This document shows, in pieces, positions 17,345-25,669 of a stretch of 48,767 nt of DNA; position 1 is the first letter of the stretch; the number at the start of each line of letters is the position of its first letter. A program made the position numbers and the translations under genes. The stretch is from NCBI GenBank assembly GCA_021768485.1, contig JAIZVZ010000025.1, positions 1 to 48,767 on the forward strand, given 5' to 3'. Under the pieces are notes generated by a model, which saw only the letters and a program-made list of their open reading frames with translations, made no database searches and was not told the origin of the DNA. Source of the stretch: Oxalobacteraceae bacterium. Its GTDB lineage: Bacteria; Pseudomonadota; Gammaproteobacteria; Burkholderiales; Burkholderiaceae_D.

Positions 17345-19048
17345 ATGGCCCGGCCCGAAAAGGTCCGCCTGGGTGAAATATTAGTCCAGCAAAAGCTGCT
17401 GTCGCAAGAGCAGTTGCAGATGGCGCTGGCCGAGCAGCAGCGCAGCGGCCGCAAGCTCGGGCGGGTGTTTATCGAACACGGCTTTGTGACCGAAGACCAG
17501 ATTTCGGGGGCGCTGGCGCGGCAGCTGAATATCCCGTATATCAACCTGAAATTTTACAATATCAATCCCGACATCGTGCGCCTGCTGCCGGAAGCGCAGT
17601 CGCGGCGTTTCCGCGCACTGGTGCTCGAAGAGCGGCGCAGCGGCCTGCTGGTCGGGATCTCGGACCCGACCGATCTGTTTGCCTATGACGAGATTTCGCG
17701 CATCGTCAAGACCAATATCGAGCTGGCGGTGGTCAACGAGAGCGAGGTGCTGCAGGCGATCGACCGCATTTACCGCCGCACCGAGGAAATCACCGATTTC
17801 GCGCGCGAGCTCGAAGCCGATCTCGGCGACACTTATTTCGATTTCGGCGCGCTGGCCGCCGATACCGGCCTGGAAGAGGCGCCGATCGTCAAGCTGCTGC
17901 AATCGGTATTCGACGATGCCACCCAGGTGCATGCCTCCGACATCCATATCGAGCCGCAGGAAGGGCGGCTGCAGATCCGTTTTCGCATCGACGGCGTGCT
18001 GCACCTGCAGACCGAGGCCGACATCCGCATTGCGGCCTCGCTGGCGCTGCGCCTGAAACTGATGTCGGAACTCGACATTTCCGAAAAACGCTTGCCGCAG
18101 GACGGCCGCTTTGCGATCAAGGTCAAGGGCCAGCGTATCGATGTCCGGATCTCGACCATGCCGACCCAGTTCGGCGAATCGGTCGTGATGCGTTTGCTGA
18201 ACCAGAGCGGCGACATGCTGCGGCTCGAGGCGATGGGCATGCCGCGCGCCCTGATGGAGCGCTTTCGCGACATCATCCGCCGCCCGAACGGCCTGGTGCT
18301 GGTGACCGGTCCGACCGGTAGCGGCAAGACCACCACCTTGTACTGCGCGCTGGCGGAGTTGAATTCGCCCGAGAAAAAGCTGATCACGGTCGAAGATCCG
18401 GTCGAATACCGGCTGCCCGGCGTCAATCAGGTGCAGGTCAACGACAAGATCGACCTGACGTTCGCGCGCGTGTTGCGCTCGGCCTTGCGCCAGGATCCCG
18501 ACATCGTGCTGGTAGGCGAAATGCGCGACCAGGAAACGGCGCAAATCGGCTTGCGGGCGGCGATGACGGGCCATCTGGTGCTGTCGACCCTGCATACCAA
18601 CGATGCCTGCAGTACGCCGCTGCGGCTGATGGACATGGGCGTGCCGCGCTATATGGTCGGCAGTTCGCTGCAGGCGGTGCTGGCGCAGCGCCTGGTGCGC
18701 GTCATTTGCGAAAGCTGTTCCCAGCCTTACCAGCCGAGCGCGGCCGAGCACGAATGGCTCAGGGCCGAGCTTGGCGAGAGCACCGGCGGCCGCCAGTATT
18801 TCCATGGACGCGGCTGTTCGCATTGCAATGGCATGGGCTATCGCGGCCGCACCGGCGTCTTTGAAATGCTGGAAATGAGCAGCGCCGTGGTCGAGGCCGC
18901 CAACGACAGCGATCCCTCGCATTTTTTGCGGGTGGCGCAGCAGGAAATGGAAGGTAACACCTTGCGCCGCCATGCGGTGGCGCTGGTGGTCGCCGGCCGC
19001 ACCACAATCGCGGAAGCCATGCGCATCAGTAATCAAATGGAAGACTGA
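17345..19048 (+). CDS. mshE: MSHA pilus extension ATPase MshE with c-di-GMP-binding MshEN domain
   Basis: A 567-residue GspE/PilB-family ATPase that powers pilus extension from the cytoplasmic face. Residues 8-31 and 37-60 form two tandem copies of the MshEN c-di-GMP motif (RLG, then spaced Leu residues ending in Q; KLG likewise). The C-terminal ATPase has Walker A GPTGSGKTTT (about 321-330), an Asp box VEDPVEYR, Walker B IVLVGEMRDQET and His box TGHLVLSTLHTND. A zinc-type tetracysteine is formed by CESC (about 455) and CSHC (about 493). Start 17345 follows AAAGGAG. First gene of the MSHA locus, 252 bases from the divergent phosphatase; a promoter should lie there. Activity is probably switched by c-di-GMP. 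Confidence 0.95.
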   Translation: MARPEKVRLGEILVQQKLLSQEQLQMALAEQQRSGRKLGRVFIEHGFVTEDQISGALARQLNIPYINLKFYNINPDIVRLLPEAQSRRFRALVLEERRSGLLVGISDPTDLFAYDEISRIVKTNIELAVVNESEVLQAIDRIYRRTEEITDFARELEADLGDTYFDFGALAADTGLEEAPIVKLLQSVFDDATQVHASDIHIEPQEGRLQIRFRIDGVLHLQTEADIRIAASLALRLKLMSELDISEKRLPQDGRFAIKVKGQRIDVRISTMPTQFGESVVMRLLNQSGDMLRLEAMGMPRALMERFRDIIRRPNGLVLVTGPTGSGKTTTLYCALAELNSPEKKLITVEDPVEYRLPGVNQVQVNDKIDLTFARVLRSALRQDPDIVLVGEMRDQETAQIGLRAAMTGHLVLSTLHTNDACSTPLRLMDMGVPRYMVGSSLQAVLAQRLVRVICESCSQPYQPSAAEHEWLRAELGESTGGRQYFHGRGCSHCNGMGYRGRTGVFEMLEMSSAVVEAANDSDPSHFLRVAQQEMEGNTLRRHAVALVVAGRTTIAEAMRISNQMED

Positions 19049-19059
19049 CAAGGATAATC

Positions 19060-20295
19060 GTGCCGTTTTTTTCTTATAAGGCCCGCAACGCCCGCGGTGA
19101 ATTATTGCAGGGCGTACTCGAAGCGGCCGATTCCGGCGCGCTGGCCGACCAGCTGTTTGCCACCGGCGTGACGCCGATCGACATCACGCCGACCGCCAAG
19201 CCGGCCGCGGCCGGCAGCAACGGCGACGGCATGTGGAGCAAGCTGTTCGAAAAAAAGGTGACATCGATGGATGTCCAGCTATTCAGCCGCCAGATGTACA
19301 CCTTGCTCAAAGCCGGCGTCCCCATCATGCGCAGCCTGGCCGGTTTGCAGGAATCGGCCATCAGCAAGTCTTTTGCGCGCGTGATCAAGGATTTGCGCGA
19401 ATCGCTCGATTCCGGGCGTGAGCTGTCGGCGGCCATGCGCCGCCATTCCGAAGTGTTTTCCTCGTTTTACCTGAGCATGGTGCGCGTCGGCGAAATGACG
19501 GGCCGCCTCGAAGAAGTCTTTTTACGCCTGTTCGACCACCTCGAGTTCGACCGCGACATGCGCGGCCGCGTCAAGAGCGCCTTGCGCTATCCCACGTTTG
19601 TGGTGGCAGTCATGGTGGTGGCGATGGTCATCATCAATGTCTTCGTCATTCCATCGTTCGAAAAAGTGTTCGACAGCTTTCATGCGCAGTTGCCCTTGAT
19701 GACCCGCATCCTGCTCGGCACATCGAAATTCACCATCCGCTACTGGCCTTTGATGCTGGCGCTGGTGGCGGCCGCGATCATCGGTTTTCGGACCTGGGTC
19801 AATACATCGTCGGGGCGCTATCAGTGGGACAAGCTCAAGTTGCGCCTGCCGATTGCCGGAAAAATTCTATTGAAGGGCACGCTGGCGCGCTTTGCCCGCA
19901 GTTTTGCGCTGGCCAGCAAAAGCGGCGTGCCGATCGTGCAGGCGCTGACGGTGGTGGCGCAGACTGTCGATAACGCTTACCTGACCAGCCGCGTCGAGCA
20001 GATGCGCGACGGCGTCGAACGCGGCGAAAGCATTTTGCGCACCGCCGTCACCACCGGCGTTTTTACGCCGGTGGTCCTGCAAATGATTGCCATCGGCGAG
20101 GAGTCGGGCGAGATCGACGATTTGATGGATGAAATCGCGCAGATGTACGAGCGCGAAGTCGATTACGAATTGAAGACGCTGTCGGCGCAGATCGAACCGA
20201 TTCTGATCGGATTTCTGGGGCTGATGGTGCTGATCCTGGCGCTCGGCGTGTTCTTGCCGATCTGGGATTTGGGCAAAGTGGCCATGCATAAATGA
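19060..20295 (+). CDS. mshG: MSHA inner-membrane platform protein MshG
   Basis: A 411-residue GspF/PilC-type polytopic protein: it starts MPFFSYKARNARGELLQG, has two T2SSF domains (about 75-195 and 280-400) and hydrophobic segments near 175-195, 225-245 and 380-402. The platform couples the MshE motor to pilin insertion. The start is GTG at 19060 with AAGGAT upstream, 11 bases after mshE. Its stop overlaps the next start (ATGA). Typical family length, no anomalies. Confidence 0.94.
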   Translation: MPFFSYKARNARGELLQGVLEAADSGALADQLFATGVTPIDITPTAKPAAAGSNGDGMWSKLFEKKVTSMDVQLFSRQMYTLLKAGVPIMRSLAGLQESAISKSFARVIKDLRESLDSGRELSAAMRRHSEVFSSFYLSMVRVGEMTGRLEEVFLRLFDHLEFDRDMRGRVKSALRYPTFVVAVMVVAMVIINVFVIPSFEKVFDSFHAQLPLMTRILLGTSKFTIRYWPLMLALVAAAIIGFRTWVNTSSGRYQWDKLKLRLPIAGKILLKGTLARFARSFALASKSGVPIVQALTVVAQTVDNAYLTSRVEQMRDGVERGESILRTAVTTGVFTPVVLQMIAIGEESGEIDDLMDEIAQMYEREVDYELKTLSAQIEPILIGFLGLMVLILALGVFLPIWDLGKVAMHK

Positions 20296-20831
20296 TCGGC
20301 GTTTTGCGCAATAAAGCCATGCGGACCGCCAGAGCCGAGGCAGGCTTTTCGCTGCTGGAGCTGGCGCTGGTGACGGTGATCGTGGTCATCCTGATGCTGC
20401 TGTCGCTGCGGCAGATCCACGTTTATCAGGGCGAGCTCGAACAGGCCGAGCTGATGCAGACGGTGGCCACGCTTCGCGCGGGCATGAATATACGGATTGC
20501 CAATTTGTTGGCAAGCGATAAACGCGCCGAGATCGTGCAAATGGCCGGACAAAACCCCATGGATTGGCTTGAGCAAAAGCCGAAAAATTATCTCGGGGTT
20601 TTTTACGCGCCGAAAAGTAAAGATATTGCCGAGGGGAATTGGTATTATGATAAAAACAACAAAACTCTCGTGTATTTGTTAAATAATAGTAAATTTCCTC
20701 GAGGCGATCCACGGAAGCGGTTGATTTTTAAGGTGAATTTGATTCATAATAGTAATGGTTATCAAAGAAAAATCGACGGCATCAATGCGGATGAGATCGA
20801 CGGGGTGGTGTTGGAACAAGTGAATCGATGA
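20292..20831 (+). CDS. mshF: MshF-like minor pilin protein
   Basis: A 179-residue class III-signal pilin-like protein. Cleavage is expected within AEAGFSLLELALVTVIVVIL, with Glu at +5 and one long hydrophobic helix. The rest (AEIVQMAGQNPMDWLEQKPK, NYLGVFYAP) resembles MshF/MshB-type proteins encoded right after mshG in MSHA loci. I prefer MshF from position and the NPMDWL...NYLG segments, but MshB cannot be excluded. The second half of the gene (about 20580-20830) is strikingly AT-rich, with TTA, AAA, AAT and ATT codons rare in neighbouring genes, which may mark a region of foreign or fast-evolving sequence. Confidence 0.75.
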   Translation: MIGVLRNKAMRTARAEAGFSLLELALVTVIVVILMLLSLRQIHVYQGELEQAELMQTVATLRAGMNIRIANLLASDKRAEIVQMAGQNPMDWLEQKPKNYLGVFYAPKSKDIAEGNWYYDKNNKTLVYLLNNSKFPRGDPRKRLIFKVNLIHNSNGYQRKIDGINADEIDGVVLEQVNR

Positions 20832-20881
20832 CAAAAAGCTAAATTCAGCTGTATTAACTCATTTCGTAGGCGGAGAAAAAT

Positions 20882-21364
20882 ATGAATGTTGCAAGCATGG
20901 TAAAGAATGGCAAGCAAGCCGGTTTCACCCTGATTGAATTGATTGTCGTAATTGTGATCTTGGGTATTTTGGCGGCGACTGCCTTGCCAAAATTTGCAAG
21001 TCTGCAAACTGAAGCGCGCACTGCTTCCCTGAAGGCTGCAATGGGTGCCGTGTCGTCGGCTGCGGCCATCACGCACGGTAAAATCCTGGCGGCGGAAACC
21101 ACGAGCGGCAGCACCGTCACGTCGGAAGGCGTGAGTGCCACCAACCACTTCGGTTATCCACTGGCAGGGGAAATCGCGGCGCTGGCCGGTATTACCAACA
21201 CGACCGACTATACAACTTCGCTCAGCCTGACTGGTTCGACGTCGGCCATGGTGGTTTTTGTCACAAAAGCAAGCGATACCACGGCCTGCACCTTCTCTTA
21301 TACGGAAGCGACCAGCAGCATCAGCCCTGCCGTGGTCAGTACGCCGACCGTCACCGGTTGCTGA
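20882..21364 (+). CDS. mshA: MshA-type major pilin, copy 1
   Basis: A 160-residue type IVa-like pilin. The prepilin site is AGFTLIELIVVIVILGILAA: cleavage after Gly, N-methyl-Phe +1, Glu +5, then the assembly helix. The helix continues TALPKFASLQTEARTA, a hallmark of MSHA pilins. Two Cys near the end (ACTFSYTE and the final TGC) should form the C-terminal disulfide loop. GGAGAAAAATATG gives a strong ribosome-binding site, the best of the three pilins. It is the first of three tandem MshA paralogues. Confidence 0.92.
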   Translation: MNVASMVKNGKQAGFTLIELIVVIVILGILAATALPKFASLQTEARTASLKAAMGAVSSAAAITHGKILAAETTSGSTVTSEGVSATNHFGYPLAGEIAALAGITNTTDYTTSLSLTGSTSAMVVFVTKASDTTACTFSYTEATSSISPAVVSTPTVTGC

Positions 21365-21382
21365 TTTAGTTGTTGCATCATA

Positions 21383-21449
21383 GCGGCATTGTCTTTGCCG
21401 CGCTGTTTCACCGGAGCCGGCTGCCCGCCGTGGCGGCTGCCGGCTCCGG
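21383..21449 (+). other. Paired hairpins between mshA copies 1 and 2
   Basis: A first hairpin, GCGGCA (21383-21388) with TGCCGC (21396-21401), is followed by a much stronger one with a perfect 10-base outer stem, CCGGAGCCGG (21411-21420) with CCGGCTCCGG (21440-21449), and a smaller inner CCGCC/GGCGG stem. No T-run follows, so full termination is unlikely. The position suggests protection of the upstream pilin message or partial attenuation, making copy 1 the most abundant pilin. The function is inferred. Confidence 0.65.
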
Positions 21450-21466
21450 CTTAAAAATTATAAAAA

Positions 21467-21934
21467 ATGTCTAATTACACTCGGGCAGCACAACAGGGCC
21501 GATTCAAACAATCGGGTTTTACTTTGATTGAACTGGTTGTCGTCATCGTCATTCTCGGCATCCTGGCGGCGACGGCGCTGCCGAAATTCGTCAGTTTGCA
21601 AAGCGATGCGCGCACGGCCTCGATCAAGGCGGCGCGCGGCGCGATTTCATCGGCGATGAATCTGGCGCATGCCAAGAAAATCGTCTCGGCGACCACTCCG
21701 ACCACTATTGAAAATACCGCGGTCAGCTATGCCTTCGATTACCCGACGGCGGCGACGATCGCCGGCCTGGCCGGCCTGTCCAGCGATTACGGTATCGATT
21801 TGTCGACTACCTCGGTGTCGAAAGTATATCTGACAGGCGCCAGCACCACGGCCACCTGTAATTTTACGTATACCGAAGCGACGTCGTCGATCAGTCCGCC
21901 GACGCTGGCGGCGGCCACCACGACCGGATGCTGA
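21467..21934 (+). CDS. mshA: MshA-type pilin, copy 2
   Basis: A 155-residue pilin with the prepilin site QSGFTLIELVVVIVILGILA and the same TALPKFVSLQSDARTAS continuation as copy 3. The C-terminal Cys pair is in TCNFTYTE and the final TTGC. The region between is shorter and differs from copy 1, as expected for the exposed pilin face. There is almost no ribosome-binding site: the 15 bases before ATG are A/T-rich without GGAG. Translation may therefore be weak, or use AT-rich unstructured RNA. It could be a minor or alternative pilin. Confidence 0.9.
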   Translation: MSNYTRAAQQGRFKQSGFTLIELVVVIVILGILAATALPKFVSLQSDARTASIKAARGAISSAMNLAHAKKIVSATTPTTIENTAVSYAFDYPTAATIAGLAGLSSDYGIDLSTTSVSKVYLTGASTTATCNFTYTEATSSISPPTLAAATTTGC

Positions 21935-22027
21935 TTTTTCTGGAAGCATTTTTTGAATCGGGCTTGCCTGCTGGCATACCAGATTATTTTTTTGAAGTAA
22001 ATTAATCAACATAACTAGGTGAACCAC

Positions 22028-22513
22028 ATGAAACAACTTCAACAAGCCCGCCGCCACAACAAGCAGAACAGCCAGTCCGGTTTTACATTGATTGAACTGG
22101 TCGTTGTCATCGTCATTCTCGGTATCCTGGCGGCGACGGCCTTGCCGAAATTCGTCAGCCTGCAATCGGATGCGCGTACCGCATCGCTGAATGCGGCCAA
22201 GGGTTCGGTCAGCTCGGCGATGAATCTGGCGCATGCCAAATTCCTGGTTGCCGGTACGGCGGCAAGCGGTACGGTGTCTATCGAAGGCGCGACCGCGACC
22301 AATGTACAGGGCGCCGGCTATCCGCAAGCATCGGAAATCGCCACGCTGGCAGGTCTGAGCAGCGACTATTCGACTTCTCTGGTCTCGACTACCGGTGTCA
22401 CGGTATATCTGTCGTCCGCTACCACCACTGCTTCGTGCTCCTTTACCTACACGCAGCCAACAACTTCGGCGACGCCAGCGACGGTATCGACGCCGACGAC
22501 AACAGGCTGCTAA
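22028..22513 (+). CDS. mshA: MshA-type pilin, copy 3
   Basis: A 161-residue pilin: a basic leader of about 20 residues, QSGFTLIELVVVIVILGILA at the cleavage and helix region, TALPKFVSLQSDARTAS, then the variable domain and two C-terminal Cys (SCSFTYTQ and TTGC). ATG 22028 follows AGGTG at 6-base spacing; a GTG at 22019 is less likely. It is closer to copy 2 than to copy 1 in the N-terminal 60 residues, so copies 2 and 3 probably arose by a later duplication. A clear terminator follows. Confidence 0.92.
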   Translation: MKQLQQARRHNKQNSQSGFTLIELVVVIVILGILAATALPKFVSLQSDARTASLNAAKGSVSSAMNLAHAKFLVAGTAASGTVSIEGATATNVQGAGYPQASEIATLAGLSSDYSTSLVSTTGVTVYLSSATTTASCSFTYTQPTTSATPATVSTPTTTGC

Positions 22514-22534
22514 ATCTGTCCGATGCATCAATGA

Positions 22535-22568
22535 GGCAGGAAGCCGCGGCTTTCCTGCCTTATTTTTT
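22535..22568 (+). terminator. Intrinsic terminator after the third pilin gene
   Basis: GGCAGGAAGCC (22535-22545) pairs with GGCTTTCCTGCC (22548-22559) with one bulged base, and TTATTTTTT follows at once. It separates the three pilin genes from the minor-pilin genes and should reduce read-through into mshC, keeping minor pilins scarce. Confidence 0.85.
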
Positions 22569-22586
22569 AACGCGAATCGATCGGCT

Positions 22587-23162
22587 GTGCGGATACCACT
22601 CCATCAAAAAAACGGCTTTACGCTGGTCGAGCTGGTCATGACGCTGGTCATCGTCGGCATTCTGGCGGCGGTGGCGGCGCCGCGTTTTTTCGACCGCCAG
22701 ACCTTCGATGTGCGCGGCTTTACCGATCAGACGCGTGCCATGCTGCGTTACGCGCAAAAAATGGCCATCGCGCAAAACCGGCCTGTCTATGTCACCATGA
22801 GCAGCAGCCGCACCGCGCTGTGCTTTAACGCTCTGTGCAGCAGCGCCACGGCCGCCGCCAACCTGGTGCCGGTGCCGGGCAGCGGCAATAGCGGCAGCAG
22901 CGCGACCCAGGCCGCCTGCATCGCCGCTTCCGGTTACAGCAGCAGCTGGTATTGCGAAAGCGTGCCAAGCGGCGTCACGCTGACTCTGCCGGCGGCGCTG
23001 ACGGCCGGTTTTTATTTCGATCCGCTGGGCCAGCCCTATGCGGCCAGCGACGCCACCAATACCACCACCGCTTCCAGTTTTACCGGCGCCACGCTGAGCA
23101 TCAGCGGCGACGGCAGCAGCCATCCGATCGTCATCGAACGCGATACCGGCTATGTTCACTGA
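22587..23162 (+). CDS. mshC: MshC-like minor pilin (GspH/FimT type)
   Basis: About 191 residues. Prepilin motif KNGFTLVELVMTLVIVGILA, then VAAPRFFDRQTFDVRGFTDQ and MLRYAQKMAIAQNRPVYVTM, the long-helix signature of GspH/FimT-type tip pilins. The C-terminal half is Ser/Ala/Gly-rich with several Cys. The leader is very short if the GTG at 22587 is used (VRIPLHQKNG|F); this is the latest plausible start, and the only one downstream of the terminator. No strong ribosome-binding site is seen, so the exact start is uncertain. It overlaps mshD by 11 bases. Confidence 0.82.
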   Translation: MRIPLHQKNGFTLVELVMTLVIVGILAAVAAPRFFDRQTFDVRGFTDQTRAMLRYAQKMAIAQNRPVYVTMSSSRTALCFNALCSSATAAANLVPVPGSGNSGSSATQAACIAASGYSSSWYCESVPSGVTLTLPAALTAGFYFDPLGQPYAASDATNTTTASSFTGATLSISGDGSSHPIVIERDTGYVH

Positions 23163-23808
23163 CACGACCACGCCGGCGCGCCGCCGTCCCGACTGCCGCC
23201 GGCAGGGCGGCCTGACGCTGATCGAGCTGGTGATGTTTCTGGTCATCGTAGGCGCCGCCCTGGCCGGCATTCTCGGCGTGCTGTCGTATACCAACCGCAA
23301 TAGCGCCGATCCGCAAACGACCAAGCAGGCGCTGGCGATCGCCGAGGGCCTGCTTGAAGAAGTCGAGCTGGCGCGTTTTACGTTTTGCGATCCCAGCGAT
23401 ACCAATGCCGAGACCGCCACCAGCGCCGCCGGCTGCAGCACGCCCGAAAAAGTCGGGCCGGAGTCGGGCAATACGCGGCCTTACGACAATATCAATGATT
23501 ACGTCAGCCAGTTCAGCAGCGGCAGCCTGATCGCGCAGACCTCGTTCAACAGCAGCAGCGGGGTGCTGGTCGATGCCGCCGGCAATGCCGTGTATGTCAG
23601 CGGCGGCAGCAATACGCTGGGCAATTACAGCGCCACGCTCAGTATTTTCGGCGGCCAGAGCCTGGGCGGCATCGCCGCCTATACGAACGCCGGCAATGCC
23701 GCCGACACCACCGTGCTGCGCATCGTCGTCACCGTCACCTACGGTCCGAACCGCTCGGTCACGCTGGAAGGCTACCGGACCCGTTATGCACCGAATGCGA
23801 TCCCATGA
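23152..23808 (+). CDS. mshD: MshD-like minor pilin (GspI type)
   Basis: A 218-residue minor pilin with motif RQGGLTLIELVMFLVIVGAA. The residue after the cleaved Gly is Leu rather than Phe, which prepilin peptidases accept in minor pilins. KQALAIAEGLLEEVELARFT is the characteristic GspI-like stretch (LA..I.E.LL..V). The C-terminal domain is Ser/Gly-rich and ends in a beta-strand-rich stretch with RIVVTVTYGPNRSVTLEGYR. Probably a component of the tip complex that starts pilus assembly. Overlaps mshO by 4 bases (ATGA). Confidence 0.85.
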   Translation: MFTDTTTPARRRPDCRRQGGLTLIELVMFLVIVGAALAGILGVLSYTNRNSADPQTTKQALAIAEGLLEEVELARFTFCDPSDTNAETATSAAGCSTPEKVGPESGNTRPYDNINDYVSQFSSGSLIAQTSFNSSSGVLVDAAGNAVYVSGGSNTLGNYSATLSIFGGQSLGGIAAYTNAGNAADTTVLRIVVTVTYGPNRSVTLEGYRTRYAPNAIP

Positions 23809-24782
23809 TTGACACGCGCTTTTTATCCCGATCTGCCCAGCGCGGCTTCACGCTGATGGAAGCGATCGTCGTCATTTCGATCACCGCCATCGTCGGCGCC
23901 ATGGTGGCGATGTTCATCCGCTTGCCGGTGCAGGGCTATATCGACAGCGCGGCGCGCGCCGACCTTGCCGACATCGCCGATACCAGCTTGCGCCGCATGG
24001 CGCGCGATGTCCGTCTGGCGCTGCCCAACAGCATACGGATGGATGCGACTTCGACCAATCAGCCGTATTACCTCGAATTATTGCTGACCAAGGGCGGCGG
24101 CCGTTATCTGGCGGCCGAAGACGAGGTCTCGTCCGGCAATGTGCTGGCCATGAATACGCAGACCGCATGCGGCACCACGTATTGTTCGTTCGATATCGTC
24201 GGCCTGGCGCCGGGGCAGGCCTTCAGCAATTCGAATGCCGCCATTGCGCGCCAGGGCATCGTGGCCGGCGACAGCATCGTCGTCTACAACCTCGGCCCCG
24301 GTTTCGAGCCGGCCAATGCCTATGACTGCAGCTCGTCGTGCAACCGCGCCGTGGTCAGTCCGGTCGCCTCGTCTTCGAGCCAGACCGTCAATCTGGTCGC
24401 CAGCGGCGGCATGACGACTTTTGCCGCGCAGTCGATCGCCCTCGGCTCGCCGACGCGCCGCTTTCAGGTGGTCAGCGGTCCGGTGACCTATTATTGCGAC
24501 AGCTACCACACCAGCGACGGCGCCAGCGTGCGCGCCAATGCCACCGGCAACCTGTACCGCTATTCGGGCTATGCGATCCAGGCCACGCAGCCGCTCAGCA
24601 GTGCCTTGAGTTCGGCCAATCAGGCGATTCTCGCCAGCGGCGTCGATAGCTGCAATTTCGATATCAGTTCGCTGGCCAATACGCATACGGCGATGATCAC
24701 GCTGCGCCTGAATCTGATCAGTCCGGTCAACCAGGAGCGGGTCACCCTGGTCCAACAAATTCATGTGGACAACACGCCATGA
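23805..24782 (+). CDS. mshO: MshO-like minor pilin (GspJ/PilW type)
   Basis: A 325-residue pilin-like protein with motif AQRGFTLMEAIVVISITAIV and the MshO-typical continuation GAMVAMFIRLPVQGYIDSAA and TSLRRMARDVRLALPNSIR. Several Cys in the C-terminal half (ACGTTYCSF, DCSSSCN, YYCDS) suggest disulfides formed in the periplasm. Length is in the family range. ATGA overlaps on both sides couple it to mshD and mshP, so the minor pilins should be made in set amounts. Confidence 0.88.
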   Translation: MIDTRFLSRSAQRGFTLMEAIVVISITAIVGAMVAMFIRLPVQGYIDSAARADLADIADTSLRRMARDVRLALPNSIRMDATSTNQPYYLELLLTKGGGRYLAAEDEVSSGNVLAMNTQTACGTTYCSFDIVGLAPGQAFSNSNAAIARQGIVAGDSIVVYNLGPGFEPANAYDCSSSCNRAVVSPVASSSSQTVNLVASGGMTTFAAQSIALGSPTRRFQVVSGPVTYYCDSYHTSDGASVRANATGNLYRYSGYAIQATQPLSSALSSANQAILASGVDSCNFDISSLANTHTAMITLRLNLISPVNQERVTLVQQIHVDNTP

Positions 24783-25456
24783 ACCGCTTCGCCAAGCGCA
24801 TTCGTTCAGTCGCGCCGCGGCGCCGGGCCAGCCGCGGCTTCAGCCTGGTCACGGCCGTATTTTTGCTGGTGGTGCTGGCCGGGCTCGGTGCGGCCATGGT
24901 CAACATCGCCGGCAGCAGCCAGAGCGCAGTGGCGCTCGATGTACAGGGCGCGCGCGCTTATCAGGCCGCGCGCGCCGGCATCGAATGGGGCTTGTACCAG
25001 CAATTGCAGCTCGAGTCCTGTGCCGGCACGACATCGTTTTCGCTGCCGTCCGGGACCACGCTGAGTCCATTTACGGTGACCGTGGTCTGTGTCTCGACCC
25101 CGACCACGCTGGCGCCTTTGACGCAAAGCCTGACCGGGACGGTGACCAGCGGTTCGAGCTCGGTGACGACCACGGCGTCGACCAGCAGCCTGGCGGTCGG
25201 CATGTCGGTCGTTGCGCTTGGTGTGTTCGCTCCCGGCACCGTGATTGCAGCCATCCCCGATGCCACGCACGTGCAGCTGTCGGTGCCGGCGCTGGCCGCC
25301 GGCAGCGGCATCACGATCAAATTCCGCTCGGCGCTCGATCGCTGGATGCTGCAATCGACGGCCTGCAATCAGCCGACGGCGGCAGGGGCATGCCCCAATT
25401 CGCAGCCGGCCAATAGCCGTGATTATGTGCAGCGCGTGATGCAGGTCGAGTTTTGA
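24779..25456 (+). CDS. mshP: MshP-like protein with an inserted beta-rich module
   Basis: 225 residues. The N-terminal SRGFSLVTAVFLLVVLAGLG is the MshP/PilX-type anchor, with no Glu at +5, followed by QSAVALDVQGARAYQAARAG and WGLYQ, as in MshP. The C-terminal ACNQPTAAGACPN and QRVMQVEF also match. Between them, residues about 115-182 form an extra Ser/Thr/Val-rich segment (LTGTVTSGSSSVTTTAST, then LAVGMSVVALGVFAPGTVIA) not expected in MshP, which is otherwise about 150 residues. It resembles beta repeats found in phage tail and surface proteins. Last gene before a 213-base gap. Confidence 0.82.
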   Translation: MNRFAKRIRSVAPRRRASRGFSLVTAVFLLVVLAGLGAAMVNIAGSSQSAVALDVQGARAYQAARAGIEWGLYQQLQLESCAGTTSFSLPSGTTLSPFTVTVVCVSTPTTLAPLTQSLTGTVTSGSSSVTTTASTSSLAVGMSVVALGVFAPGTVIAAIPDATHVQLSVPALAAGSGITIKFRSALDRWMLQSTACNQPTAAGACPNSQPANSRDYVQRVMQVEF

Positions 25457-25669
25457 GTGCAGCACCGGCAGCCGGGAGATGGCAGGGTGGGCGCCAATGT
25501 GTTGCCGTAGCGGGTAAATTGGCCGGCAAATGTATCGGGAATTCACAGTTTGGGAGGCAAAACAGGGAATTTGGTAGTTTTTCCCTGTAGAATGTTTATC
25601 TCGCCAAATCCGATTGAAATCAACAAGCTAGAGCAGCTTTCTCAGATAAATTTTACCTTTAGGTTGGGC

